A stretch of DNA of 64,000 nt from Streptomyces sp. NRRL S-37 (GTDB lineage Bacteria; Actinomycetota; Actinomycetes; Streptomycetales; Streptomycetaceae), in NCBI RefSeq assembly GCF_000721605.1, contig NZ_JOIZ01000010.1, positions 124,001-188,000 on the forward strand, in the 5' to 3' direction. The notes under the pieces are model-generated. The model saw only the letters and a list, made by a program, of their open reading frames with translations, did not search any database and was not told the DNA's origin. Shown here piece by piece: positions 25,498 through 34,166 of the stretch (within the stretch, counting starts at the first letter, position 1; each line of letters opens with the position of its first letter). A program made the position numbers and the translations under genes.

Positions 25498-26112
25498 GTG
25501 AGGGGCGTGACGACAAAACCCATCAATCCCACCGGCACCACCCAACCCGCCGCCCCCTGCGCCCCCTTGAAGGCGCCCCCGCCACCGGACCGCACCTTCG
25601 GGATGCGCTTCACGTCCACACCCCGCGGAGCCCGCCTCGCCCGCCGCCTCGCGGCTGTCCGCCTGGACGCGTGGGGCATCCCGTACGGCACCGACCCGCA
25701 CGACGCGATCGTGCTGATCGTCGCCGAACTCACCGCGAACGCCGTGAGCCACGGCCACGTCCCCGGCCGGGACTTCCACCTCCGCCTCCGGGCGACCCCC
25801 GACGGCCGCACCGTGCGGGTGGAGGTCACCGACACCCGCACCGAACGCCACCCCCGACGCCCCACTGCCACGGAGGAGGCCGACGTCACCGACGAGACCG
25901 GCCGCGGACTGCTCCTCGTGTCACAGCTCGCGACCCGCTGGGACTGGCACCCGCGCCCGGACGGCCCGGGCAAGACCGTCTGGGCGGAGTACGAGCAGGT
26001 ACGCGCCGCTCTGCGGGAGTGGAACGGCTATGACCCCGGTGTGCGCGAACAGGCAGCATCGGACGCCGAGTTGGACAGACGGATCGGTGAGGCCAGAGGG
26101 CGAACCGCCTGA
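25498..26112 (+). CDS. Anti-sigma-factor-like HATPase (SpoIIAB/RsbW-type ATP-binding protein)
   Basis: A 204-residue protein. The histidine-kinase-like ATP fold has an N box VAELTANAVSHGHV, a G1 box VEVTDT and a G2 box ETGRGLLLVSQLA. There is no phospho-acceptor domain, so it is the anti-sigma/anti-anti-sigma type. The first about 40 residues are Pro-rich. The start is GTG 25498; GTG 25507 is also possible. It completes, in divergent orientation, the ATPase/XRE/DUF397 trio that is repeated many times in Streptomyces genomes. Confidence 0.85.
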   Translation: MRGVTTKPINPTGTTQPAAPCAPLKAPPPPDRTFGMRFTSTPRGARLARRLAAVRLDAWGIPYGTDPHDAIVLIVAELTANAVSHGHVPGRDFHLRLRATPDGRTVRVEVTDTRTERHPRRPTATEEADVTDETGRGLLLVSQLATRWDWHPRPDGPGKTVWAEYEQVRAALREWNGYDPGVREQAASDAELDRRIGEARGRTA

Positions 26113-26170
26113 TCGTCGGGGAGGGCGAACCGGCACCCTCCCCGCGGTGGAAGGGCGGCGGGATCCACGC

Positions 26171-26797
26171 TCACTCCTCGCTCCGTACGAGCGCGTTCCA
26201 GCCCTCCTCCAGAAGGTCGAAGGCCCGGTCGACGACCTCGCGGGGGGTGGCGTAGGGGTAGGCCGCGCGGGGGGCCTCAAGGGCGAAGTGGGCCAGGGCG
26301 GTGCAGGCGGGGTCGTCCGCGGGGCGGCCGCTCTCCTCGGCGATGACCCGGGCGAGCGCGGTGGTGTGGCGCAGCCACATCTTCTGGCCGTAGTCGAGCA
26401 GGGCGGGAGTGCGGGTCACCAGGTCGGTGAAGGCGGTGAAGCGGGCGTCGCCGTCGGCGGAGAGCAGCCGGGTGGTCAGGGCGTGTTCGCGCAGCGCGGC
26501 GGGGATGGACCGGCCCTCGGGGCGCTCGCGGACGGCCGCGAGCAGGTGGGTCTCCCGGTCGGCCTCCTCGTCGAAGACGAGGGCCTCCTTGACCGGGAAG
26601 TGCTTGAACAGGGTGGTGGTGGACACGTCGGCGGCGTCCGCGATCTCGCGGATGCCGACCTCGTCGTACCCGCGTTCCAGGAACAGGCGCAGCGCGGCGT
26701 CGGCGATGGCCCGGCGGGTGGCGGCCTTCTTGCGTTCGCGGCGCCCCACGGGTGCGGGGGAGGGGCCTGTCGCGGTGTCGGTCGTCGTTCTGGGCAT
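26171..26797 (-). CDS. TetR-family regulator
   Basis: A 208-residue repressor. The HTH (about 25-70) includes GYDEVGIREIADAADVSTTTLFKHFPVKEAL (core: VSTTTLFKHFPVKEA). It is divergent from the FAD monooxygenase gene with a 149-base gap. In that gap TCAA-AAG-TTGA (about 26829-26839) is a short inverted repeat that could be its operator, although the evidence is weak. It probably controls the monooxygenase. Confidence 0.87.
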   Translation of the reverse strand: MPRTTTDTATGPSPAPVGRRERKKAATRRAIADAALRLFLERGYDEVGIREIADAADVSTTTLFKHFPVKEALVFDEEADRETHLLAAVRERPEGRSIPAALREHALTTRLLSADGDARFTAFTDLVTRTPALLDYGQKMWLRHTTALARVIAEESGRPADDPACTALAHFALEAPRAAYPYATPREVVDRAFDLLEEGWNALVRSEE

Positions 26798-26946
26798 GCC
26801 GGCATCCTATCTCTCCGGTTGACTCGCTTCAAAAGTTGAGTTGTTGCACTTATTGAGCCGGTGTGCTTTTCTGGGGCGGCGGCCGCGAGGCACCGCCCGG
26901 CCGCTCCCTCCCCTCCCGGGACCGCGCTCAACGAACGGAGCACACC

Positions 26947-28080
26947 GTGCACACCACTCCCGCACCCCGCATCGCCGTCATCGGCGCCGGCCCCGGCGGC
27001 CTCACCTGCGCCCGCATCCTCCAGCGGCACGGCATCGCCGTCACCGTCCACGACCGCGACGCCGGCCCCGACGCCCGTGACCAGGGCGGCACTCTCGACC
27101 TGCACGCCGACAACGGCCAGATCGCCCTGCGCGAAGCCGGCCTCCTGGAGGAGTTCTTCGAGCTGGCCCGCCCCGAGGGGCAGGAGATGCGCCAGCTGGA
27201 CCCGGCCGGCACGGTCCTCTTCCACCACGTCCCCGAGCCGGACGAGCGGTTCAAGCCGGAGATCGACCGCGGCCAGTTGCGCGACCTGCTGCTCGGCTCG
27301 CTCCGGCCCGGCACCGTGCACTGGAACCACACCCTGCGCTCCGTCGACGGCCCCGCCGAAGGACCTCGGCGGCTGCACTTCACCGACGGCACCACCGTCG
27401 AGGCCGACCTCGTCGTCGGTGCCGACGGCGCCTGGTCCACGGTCCGCCGAGCCGTCTCCCCGGCCACCCCTCAGTACACCGGCGTGAGCTTCCTGGAAGC
27501 CTGGTTCCACGACGTCACGACCCGGCACCCCGACATCGCCGAACTCGTCGGCCAGGGCGGCGCCGCCGCGGCCGACGGCGATCGCGGCCTGTTCGCCCAG
27601 CGCAACAGCGGCGACCACATCCGCGTCTACCTCATCCAGCGCGTCCCGGCCGACTGGATCACCGCCGACGGCCTCACCCCGCAGGACACCGACGGCATCC
27701 GCGCCCGCCTCCTGGAGCGCTACCGCGACTGGTCACCCCGCCTGCGCCGGCTGATCACCGACAACGACGGCCCCTACGTCGACCGCCCGATCTTCGCCCT
27801 GCCCGTCCCGCACACCTGGAAGCACGACCCCACGGTGACCCTCCTCGGCGACGCCGCCCACCTCATGCCCCCGCTCGGCGTCGGCGTCAACCTCGCCCTG
27901 CTGGACGCCTGCGAACTCGCCCTCGCCCTCGTCCGCCACGGCACCGTCGGCGAAGCCGTCCGCGCCTACGAGAAGACCATGCTTCCCCGCTCCACGGAGA
28001 CGGCCCGGCTCCTCGACGGCGCCGCCGCCGACCTGCTCTCCACCGAACTGCCCGACTTCGCCACCGCCGACCACCACTGA
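26947..28080 (+). CDS. FAD-dependent monooxygenase, TetX-like
   Basis: A 377-residue flavoprotein hydroxylase. The N-terminal FAD-binding motif is IAVIGAGPGGLTCARIL, the central DG-type motif reads VVGADGAWSTVRRAV, and the C-terminal GDAAHLMPPLGVGVNLALLDA binds FAD. The GGTLDLHADNGQIAL segment is as in TetX-like enzymes. It should hydroxylate an aromatic or polyketide-like compound with NAD(P)H and O2. Whether it inactivates an antibiotic cannot be told. The start is GTG 26947 after ACGGAG; the longer frame upstream is not protein-like. A divergent TetR regulator supports inducible expression. Confidence 0.87.
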   Translation: MHTTPAPRIAVIGAGPGGLTCARILQRHGIAVTVHDRDAGPDARDQGGTLDLHADNGQIALREAGLLEEFFELARPEGQEMRQLDPAGTVLFHHVPEPDERFKPEIDRGQLRDLLLGSLRPGTVHWNHTLRSVDGPAEGPRRLHFTDGTTVEADLVVGADGAWSTVRRAVSPATPQYTGVSFLEAWFHDVTTRHPDIAELVGQGGAAAADGDRGLFAQRNSGDHIRVYLIQRVPADWITADGLTPQDTDGIRARLLERYRDWSPRLRRLITDNDGPYVDRPIFALPVPHTWKHDPTVTLLGDAAHLMPPLGVGVNLALLDACELALALVRHGTVGEAVRAYEKTMLPRSTETARLLDGAAADLLSTELPDFATADHH

Positions 28081-28114
28081 CACCCAGGGCGGGCCGAGGG
28101 CAAGGAAACCCTCG

Positions 28115-29098
28115 TCACTCCTGCCCGATCAGGAACACTCGGTCCTCACCGCCGCGTTCCACGCACGGCTCCATCATCACCGCCGCGCCCACCTCCTTGG
28201 CACCCCCGCGGATGCCCAGGCACAGCCCGTCGTCCCGCGCGGAGTGCAAGCGCCATCGGCCGGCACCGTCAGCCCGTTCGAGGCGGAACCACTGGGAGTC
28301 GCCGCCCGCCCGGCAGTCGTCCCAGGGTTCGAGCGTGTCCTGGAACGCGCCGTCGCCCAGGACGGTGAGGCAGCCGGTGCCGTGCTCCGGGTGGCGGAAC
28401 TGGATCTGGTAACGGCCGTCGTCCGCCCCCTGGAGGTACACGCGCGGCGGAACGGCCTCCGCGCAAGGCCGCTGCACCGCGAGGAGTTTGGACGCGCCGT
28501 TCCTGCGGACCTCCCCGTCGGTCAGGCAGAACTCGGGTGCGCGCGCCGGGCGGATGCGTGAGTAGCCCGGAGTCGTAGGGGTGGTGGCCGACTTCGTGTC
28601 ATCGGCGCCGTCGTCCCGCGGCAGCAGGATCACCGCGCCGACGACGAGCAGGACGACCGTGCCGAGTGAGGCCAGCGCGGCGGTCATGGCGGTCCTGCCG
28701 CGGCGGGGGTCCGGCGATTCCGGTGGCCCGTCGGGGGGTTCCGGCTCCTGATCCGTGCCGCCGGGCGCGGGATCCGTACTGTCGGGAGAGGGGTTCGTAC
28801 CGTCGGCCGTAGGTCCCTCCCCGGCCGCGAGCCGTTCCCTGGCCGCGATCCACTTCGGTACGTCGTCCCCGGCACCGCACGCCCGGACCAGCGCCGCGAC
28901 CACCTCCGCGCGCGGCAGCGCGTCCCGCCGCAGGGTGTCCGCCAGAGTGCTGCGGGCCAGCACCTCGTCACGTTCGGCGGCCCGCTGCTCCAGCTGACGG
29001 TAGGTCAGTCCACTGTGCTCCTTGAGCCCCCGCAGCAGGGCGACGTACTCGCGCGCCGTCCGCGCCTCTGCGGGATTCACACCCCCCGAGACCGCCAT
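28115..29098 (-). CDS. Membrane-spanning HTH protein with extracytoplasmic ricin-like domain
   Basis: A 327-residue protein in three parts. The N-terminal helix-turn-helix (about 10-85: LKEHSGLTYRQLEQRAAERD, then LARSTLADTLRRDALP) is cytosolic. A Pro/Asp-rich linker leads to one membrane helix (about 140-160: LASLGTVVLLVVGAVILL). The C-terminal domain outside the membrane (about 190-325) has repeated W/F-rich beta units and Cys residues and resembles a ricin-type beta-trefoil. It may be a one-component sensor that reads a wall or sugar signal and acts in the cytoplasm. ATG 29098 is preferred over an upstream low-complexity extension. Confidence 0.78.
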   Translation of the reverse strand: MAVSGGVNPAEARTAREYVALLRGLKEHSGLTYRQLEQRAAERDEVLARSTLADTLRRDALPRAEVVAALVRACGAGDDVPKWIAARERLAAGEGPTADGTNPSPDSTDPAPGGTDQEPEPPDGPPESPDPRRGRTAMTAALASLGTVVLLVVGAVILLPRDDGADDTKSATTPTTPGYSRIRPARAPEFCLTDGEVRRNGASKLLAVQRPCAEAVPPRVYLQGADDGRYQIQFRHPEHGTGCLTVLGDGAFQDTLEPWDDCRAGGDSQWFRLERADGAGRWRLHSARDDGLCLGIRGGAKEVGAAVMMEPCVERGGEDRVFLIGQE

Positions 29099-29440
29099 GC
29101 GGTCATTCTCATCGCACCCGTCACAGCGGGCAACCGGTGTCCGGCGGTTATCGGACACTCCGGCCGCACCGTCCGCGCACGCCGTTGACCGGGCCGGACA
29201 GGCTCCGTCCGTCCCGGACACGGCAAACCGTTGCCGGACAGGTCTCCCCCGTCAAGACTTCGGTGGTGTCGCCGCGTTCCGGTCCCACGGGGGTGGACCG
29301 GACGTGGCGCGGCCACCGCAACCCTCCATGACAGAACGAGAAGAACACGTCCCGATCGAGTTCCACCGTACGACTCCGACGGTGTCATCAGCGGCTCCGT
29401 CGTCAAGCCGTCCGGCAAGAAGTGCGCCGAGCGCGCCGCG
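29099..29440 (+). pseudogene. 342-base gap with a possible frameshifted gene fragment
   Basis: From ATG 29328 a frame reads MTEREEHVPIEFHR. A one-base shift at about 29369 then opens a frame with every third base G/C (YDSDGVISGSVVKPSGKKCA) up to the end of the glyoxalase gene. It may be a small decayed gene. The rest of the gap (29099-29327) should hold the promoter of the HTH-lectin-like gene; I see no clear site. Confidence 0.25.
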
Positions 29441-30268
29441 CTACGTCGTCGAGTGGGCCGCGCGGGAGCCCTCCACCACCGCGAACCGTGCCCCCTCCGG
29501 ATCCGCCACCGCCGCGACGCGGCCGTGGGGGCCCTCGTGGGGCGGGACGAGGAGCCGGCCGCCCAGGCCGAGGACCCGCTCCACCGCGGCGTCGGTACCG
29601 GCGACGGTGAAGTACGTCGTCCAGTGCGGGCCCCGGTCCCGGGGAAGGGCCCTGCCCACGCCGTGGACGCCGGCCACCGGGCGGCCGTTCAGACGCAGGG
29701 TGACATGGTCGGGGCCGGCGTCGGCGGAGACCGCCGGCTCCTCGTCGTGACCGAACACCGTCTCGTAGAACTTGGCGGTACGGGCCGCCTCGAAGGTCGT
29801 CAGCTCGTACCAGGCGGGGCTGCCGGGCACGCCGGAGACGGCGGTGCCCGGACTCGCGGCCGCCTGCCAGACGCCGAAGACGGCACCGCTGGGGTCGGAG
29901 CCGATCGCCAGCCGGCCGGCGTCGGCGGCGTCCAGCGGGCCCACCCCGATGGTGCCGCCGCACGACCGCACCACGTCCGCCGTCAGGTCCACGTCGTCCG
30001 AGGCGAAGTACGGCGTCCAGGCGACCGGCAGATCACGGTCCGGCGGCAGCACCCCCATGCCCGCCACCTCATGGCCGTCGAGCAGGGCACGTACATACGG
30101 GCCGAGCCGCTGGGGGCCGGGGTGGAACTCCCAGCCGAACAGCGCCCCGTAGAACTCCTCGGTCGCCTCCAGGCCGTGCACCGTCAGGCTCACCCAGCAG
30201 GGTGTGCCGGGTGTGTGCCGAGCGGGCGCCCCGCCGTTCGGGCGGGCGTTCCCCCGTGCGTCGGTCAT
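29441..30268 (-). CDS. Double glyoxalase/VOC-domain protein
   Basis: A 275-residue protein of two VOC domains (about 20-135 and 150-265), each starting with the beta1-alpha pattern WVSLTVHGLEATEEFYGALFGW and WYELTTFEAARTAKFYETVFG (shown in part: TEEFYGALFGW, AKFYETVFG). Two-domain VOC proteins of this kind (CFP30B-like) have metal-dependent lyase or dioxygenase folds with unknown substrates. ATG 30268 follows GAAGAGAG; GTG 30274 is possible. No operon partner is seen. Confidence 0.85.
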   Translation of the reverse strand: MTDARGNARPNGGAPARHTPGTPCWVSLTVHGLEATEEFYGALFGWEFHPGPQRLGPYVRALLDGHEVAGMGVLPPDRDLPVAWTPYFASDDVDLTADVVRSCGGTIGVGPLDAADAGRLAIGSDPSGAVFGVWQAAASPGTAVSGVPGSPAWYELTTFEAARTAKFYETVFGHDEEPAVSADAGPDHVTLRLNGRPVAGVHGVGRALPRDRGPHWTTYFTVAGTDAAVERVLGLGGRLLVPPHEGPHGRVAAVADPEGARFAVVEGSRAAHSTT

Positions 30269-30450
30269 CGTCACTCTCTTCTCGGCCGCGTGTACCGGCC
30301 GTTGTCCTCTCGCGTCCCGGCGGATCGTTCCCGCAGCGCGGTCGACACAGTATGTGCCCGATCCGGCACGCTTCGTGACCGGTCCTGTCCGGCGGAGCAG
30401 AGTAGCGGGACGCGAGCGGCTCGGCCACCCCGTGCGCGAGGATGGTGGCC

Positions 30451-31302
30451 ATGAACGCCATCATCTCCGCATCCGACCTCGCGGGCGCGCTCGCGGGTGC
30501 CAACCCGCCGGTGCTGCTCGACGTCCGCTGGCAGCTCAGCCTGGCCACGGCGGCCGGTGAGCCGCCGTTCGACGGGCGGGCCGCGTACGGGGCCGGACAT
30601 CTTCCCGGCGCCGTCTTCGTCGACCTGGACCGGGAGCTGGCTTCCGCTCCGGGCGGGCACGGCCGCCATCCGCTGCCGGACCTCGCGGTGTTCGGCGCCG
30701 CGATGCGGCGGGCGGGAGTGTCGTCCGGGAGACCGGTGGTCGTGTACGACGGGGGACTGGGCTGGGGCGCCGCCCGCGCGTGGTGGCTGCTGCGCTGGAC
30801 GGGTCACCCGGACGTGCGAGTCCTCGACGGCGGGTTGCCGTCCTGGGAGGGGCCGTTGGAGACGTCGGTGCCGCGGCCGGCCGAGGGGGACTTCGTGCCG
30901 GTGTCGGGGGCGGACGGGCTGCTCGACGCCGACGGCGCGGCGGCGCTGGCGCGTTCGGGGGTGCTGCTGGACGCCCGCGCGGGGGAGCGGTACCGCGGTG
31001 AGGTGGAGCCGATCGACCGGGTGGGCGGGCACATTCCCGGCGCGGTCTCGGCGCCCACGACGGAGAACGTCGGCGCCGACGGCCGTTTCCTGCCCGCCGG
31101 TGAACTGGGCGCACGCTTCGGGGAACTGGGCGTGTCCCCGGGGGTGCCGGTCGGCGTGTACTGCGGCTCGGGTGTCTCCGGCGCGCACGAGGTGCTGGCG
31201 CTGGCGGTCGCGGGCATTCCGGCGGCGCTGTACGTCGGTTCGTGGTCGGAGTGGTCGTCCGACCCGGAGCGGCCGGTCGCGGTGGGCCCGGACCCGCGGT
31301 AG
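30451..31302 (+). CDS. Sulfurtransferase with two rhodanese domains
   Basis: A 283-residue thiosulfate/3-mercaptopyruvate sulfurtransferase-type protein. The N-terminal rhodanese domain (about 5-130: LLDVRWQ, GHLPGAVFVDLD, VVVYDGG) lacks the Cys. The C-terminal domain (about 150-275) has the active loop YCGSGVSG with the catalytic Cys. It moves sulfane sulfur to a thiol or cyanide in the cytosol. ATG 30451 has GAGG nine bases upstream; ATG 30442 is the alternative. A long hairpin follows. Confidence 0.9.
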   Translation: MNAIISASDLAGALAGANPPVLLDVRWQLSLATAAGEPPFDGRAAYGAGHLPGAVFVDLDRELASAPGGHGRHPLPDLAVFGAAMRRAGVSSGRPVVVYDGGLGWGAARAWWLLRWTGHPDVRVLDGGLPSWEGPLETSVPRPAEGDFVPVSGADGLLDADGAAALARSGVLLDARAGERYRGEVEPIDRVGGHIPGAVSAPTTENVGADGRFLPAGELGARFGELGVSPGVPVGVYCGSGVSGAHEVLALAVAGIPAALYVGSWSEWSSDPERPVAVGPDPR

Positions 31303-31350
31303 AGCACGGGCCGGAGGCCGGAGTCCCGGACGCAGGCCCCCGGGCCGTAA

Positions 31351-31396
31351 GGGGAGCGCGTCTCCCGGCACGCCGTCGCCGGGGGACGCGCTCCCC
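31351..31396. terminator. Long bidirectional hairpin between sulfurtransferase and sepH
   Basis: Arms 31351-31369 and 31378-31396 pair over 19 positions (one G-T wobble), with an eight-base loop. It lies between the converging sulfurtransferase and sepH genes and should terminate both. The rest of the 186-base gap shows nothing else. Confidence 0.87.
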
Positions 31397-31488
31397 TCGG
31401 AGTCCTGCCGCCGGATCAACCGGCGGTGTCCATGGGACGAGCGCCCCCATGTCGTCAACCGGCCGCGGACCCGGACCACCCGAACGGG

Positions 31489-32532
31489 CTACTCCTGCTT
31501 CTTCCGCCGCGTCCCGAACACGATCTCGTCCCAGCTCGGAACCGCCGCACGGCGGCCCGGACGGACGCCGTCCGCCTCGGCCTGACGGTCGGTCGAGCCG
31601 ATGAGCCGGTCCCGGTGGCTGCTGACGGAACGCGGCATGAGGACGTCCGCGTACGCGGCCCCGGCCGAGGCCGCGGGGGCCGGCGGTTCCTCCGCCTCGG
31701 GCTCGGCGTCCGGCTCCTCGGAAACGGTCTCGGGCGTGCGCTCCGGGACGACCAGGTCGCCCCGGAAGCTCGGTACCGCCTCCAGCAGGCTGGTCAGCGA
31801 GTCCCGTTCACCCGACGCCGTGGCCGTCAGGGACTCCTCGTCGGGCTCGGACGCCTGCGCGGGCAGGCTCGGGCGGTCGCCGGGACGGTCGAGCGGGCGG
31901 TCCCGGGGCAGCCGGGCGATGCGCGGCACGAAGGGGAAGCTGGGCTCGGGCGCGGCGAGGTCGTCGGACTCGCCGATCAGCGAGCGCGCCTCCTCGTCGA
32001 CGGCCTGGACGAGCCGCCGGGGCGGGTCGTAGGTCCAGCTCGCCGAGTGCGGCTCGCCCGCGACCCGGTAGACCAGCAGGACCTCCCAGGTGCCGTCGTC
32101 ACGGCGCCAGGAGTCCCACTGGACGGTGTCCTTCTCGGCGCCGCGCAGCAGCAGCCGCTCCTGCACCGCCTCGCCCAGCGGGGGACCGGAGTTCTCACCG
32201 GGGCGGCGGACGGGGGTCTTGCGGGCACGCTCGGCCATGAACGCGCGCTCGGCGAGGACGGGGCCCTCGAAACGGCGCACGCGGTCCACGGGGATGCCGG
32301 CCATCTGCGCGACCTCTTCCGCGGTCGCGCCCGCTCTTATACGCGCCTGGATGTCGCGGGGGCGGAGATGGCTCTCCACCTCGATCTCGATCTGGCCGAG
32401 GCGGGGACGGTCGCCGCGCACGGCGGCCCGGAGCCGTTCATCGATCGGAAGGGTGTACTCCGTGCTGTCCGCAGCCTTCAGCACCAGCCGTGTGCCGTCA
32501 TTCGAGACGGCCACGACACGCAGTTCCGGCAT
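31489..32532 (-). CDS. sepH: Cell-division protein SepH
   Basis: A 347-residue protein that in Streptomyces binds FtsZ and promotes Z-ring assembly (established for the family). The N-terminal DUF3071 domain (about 1-165) starts MPELRVVAVSNDGTRLVLKA and has the HTH-like GATAEEVAQMAGIPVDRVRRF. A long disordered acidic/Pro-rich part ends in a short basic tail WDEIVFGTRRKKQE. ATG 32532 has GGGAGG five bases upstream. It stands alone after a 314-base gap. The length is close to the S. coelicolor protein (SCO5855). Confidence 0.93.
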   Translation of the reverse strand: MPELRVVAVSNDGTRLVLKAADSTEYTLPIDERLRAAVRGDRPRLGQIEIEVESHLRPRDIQARIRAGATAEEVAQMAGIPVDRVRRFEGPVLAERAFMAERARKTPVRRPGENSGPPLGEAVQERLLLRGAEKDTVQWDSWRRDDGTWEVLLVYRVAGEPHSASWTYDPPRRLVQAVDEEARSLIGESDDLAAPEPSFPFVPRIARLPRDRPLDRPGDRPSLPAQASEPDEESLTATASGERDSLTSLLEAVPSFRGDLVVPERTPETVSEEPDAEPEAEEPPAPAASAGAAYADVLMPRSVSSHRDRLIGSTDRQAEADGVRPGRRAAVPSWDEIVFGTRRKKQE

Positions 32533-32846
32533 GGGGACCTCCCGGGTGGTGCCTGCCGACGTCACGTGCGTCGCTGCTTCCGCTAGTCGAGTGTGGCCTG
32601 CCCGGGTGCAGCCTGCCACAACCTTGCCTCTTTGCCCGGCGTGTCGGGCGTGGGCCCTGGATCGCCGTTATGGCACGGTTACCTATTCGCAACGATCAGT
32701 GACCAACTGCGTCACCCTGCGCAACTAGCCCCCTCCCGGCGGTCCTTCGCGGTTCCGGGCACCCTGACGGGAGACCGGGCCCAAGGCTGGCAAGAGTACT
32801 CCATTTGGGCCACGTGCGTGGATTGGCACGCCGTGCTGCGCATCCT
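32533..32846. other. 314-base gap upstream of sepH
   Basis: The gap lies between sepH (start side) and the end of the oxidase gene, both on the minus strand. On the minus strand TTGGTC and TAGGTA, about 15 bases apart near 32681-32707, could be a promoter, but the match is modest. It is relatively AT-rich for this window (TTACCTATTCGC). No coding sequence or RNA gene is visible. Confidence 0.3.
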
Positions 32847-34166
32847 CTACGACCCCAGGACCCTCCGCAAGTAGTCGTTCCGGAACCGGCGTTCCGGGTC
32901 GAGCCGGTCCCGCAGCGCCGTGAATTCCCCGAAACGCGGATACACCCGTGAGAGGTAATCGGCGTCGCGCGTGTGGATCTTTCCCCAGTGGGGCCGCCCC
33001 TCATGGGCGGTGAAGATGCGCTCGGCGGCGGTGAAGTACCCCTGGTAGGGGGTGCCCTTGAACATGTGGACGGCGATGTAGGCGCTGTCCCGGCCGGACG
33101 CGGTGGACAGGGTGATGTCGTCGGCCGGCGCGGTGCGCACCTCGACGGGGAAGCTGACCCGCAGCGGGGAGCGGTCGACCATCGCCTTCAGCTCCCGCAG
33201 CGTCTCCACCAGGGCCGCGCGCGGGACGGCGTACTCCATCTCCACGAAGCGCACCCGGCGCGGCGAGGTGAAGACCTTGTACGGGATGTCGGTGTACGTC
33301 CGCGCGGAGAGCGCCCTGCTGGCGATCCGCGCGATGGCCGGAATGCTCGCGGGCGCCGCGCGGCCGGCCCAGTTGGCCGCCTGGAAGACCCCGTTGGAGA
33401 GGAACTCGTCCTCGAACCAGCCCTTGAACCGCGGCACCGGCCGCTCCGGGCCCGCGCTGCGGTTGTTGCGCTTGGTGTTGGTGTTGCCGGTGTGCGGGAA
33501 CCAGTAGAACTCGAAGTGTTCGTTCTCGGCGTGCAACTGGTCGAACTCGGCGCAGACCCGGTCGAAGGGCATCGGCTCCTCGCGGGCCGTGAGCAGGAAG
33601 ACCGGCTCCACGGCGAAGGTGATCGCGGTGACCACACCGAGGGCGCCGAGCCCGATCCGGGCGGCGGCGAAGACGTCCGGGTTCTCCTCCTCGGAGCAGG
33701 TGAGCACCGATCCGTCGGCGGTGACCAGTTCCAGGCCCCGGATCTGGGCGGCGATGGAGGCGGAGTCGCGGCCCGTGCCGTGGGTGCCCGTACTGGTGGC
33801 CCCGGCGACCGTCTGCTCCATGATGTCGCCCATGTTGGTCAGCGACAGACCCTCCCGCGCGAGGGCCGTGTTCAGCCGCTTGAGCGGGGTGCCGGCCTCC
33901 ACCGTGACCGTGCCGGCCGCGCGGTCGACGTGACGTATGCCCGTCAGCAGATGAGGGCGGATCAGCAGGCCGTCGGTGGCGGCTATGGAGGTGAACGAGT
34001 GGCCGGTGCCGACCGCCTTCACCGGCATGCCGTCCTCGGCGGCCCGGCGCACGGCGGCGGCCAGCTCGTCGACGGAGGCGGGCGCGGCCTCCCGCGCGGG
34101 ACGCACGGAGACGTTGCCGCCCCAGTTACGCCAGGTGCCGTTCTTCGTGCTCGTCGTGCCGACCAA
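32847..34166 (-). CDS. D-arabinono-1,4-lactone oxidase-type FAD oxidoreductase
   Basis: A 439-residue sugar-lactone oxidase. The FAD_binding_4 domain (about 10-185) has VKAVGTGHSFTSIAATDGLL and GATSTGTHGTGRDSASIAAQ (the HGT/TGTHG segment that holds FAD). The ALO domain (about 190-438) ends with HWGKIHTRDADYLSRVYPRF, where the HWGK motif marks the active site. It oxidises an aldonolactone or related sugar with O2. The start is TTG 34166, with GGGGAGG six bases upstream. It overlaps the MFS gene by 41 bases, so the two are translated as an operon. Confidence 0.87.
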   Translation of the reverse strand: MVGTTSTKNGTWRNWGGNVSVRPAREAAPASVDELAAAVRRAAEDGMPVKAVGTGHSFTSIAATDGLLIRPHLLTGIRHVDRAAGTVTVEAGTPLKRLNTALAREGLSLTNMGDIMEQTVAGATSTGTHGTGRDSASIAAQIRGLELVTADGSVLTCSEEENPDVFAAARIGLGALGVVTAITFAVEPVFLLTAREEPMPFDRVCAEFDQLHAENEHFEFYWFPHTGNTNTKRNNRSAGPERPVPRFKGWFEDEFLSNGVFQAANWAGRAAPASIPAIARIASRALSARTYTDIPYKVFTSPRRVRFVEMEYAVPRAALVETLRELKAMVDRSPLRVSFPVEVRTAPADDITLSTASGRDSAYIAVHMFKGTPYQGYFTAAERIFTAHEGRPHWGKIHTRDADYLSRVYPRFGEFTALRDRLDPERRFRNDYLRRVLGS

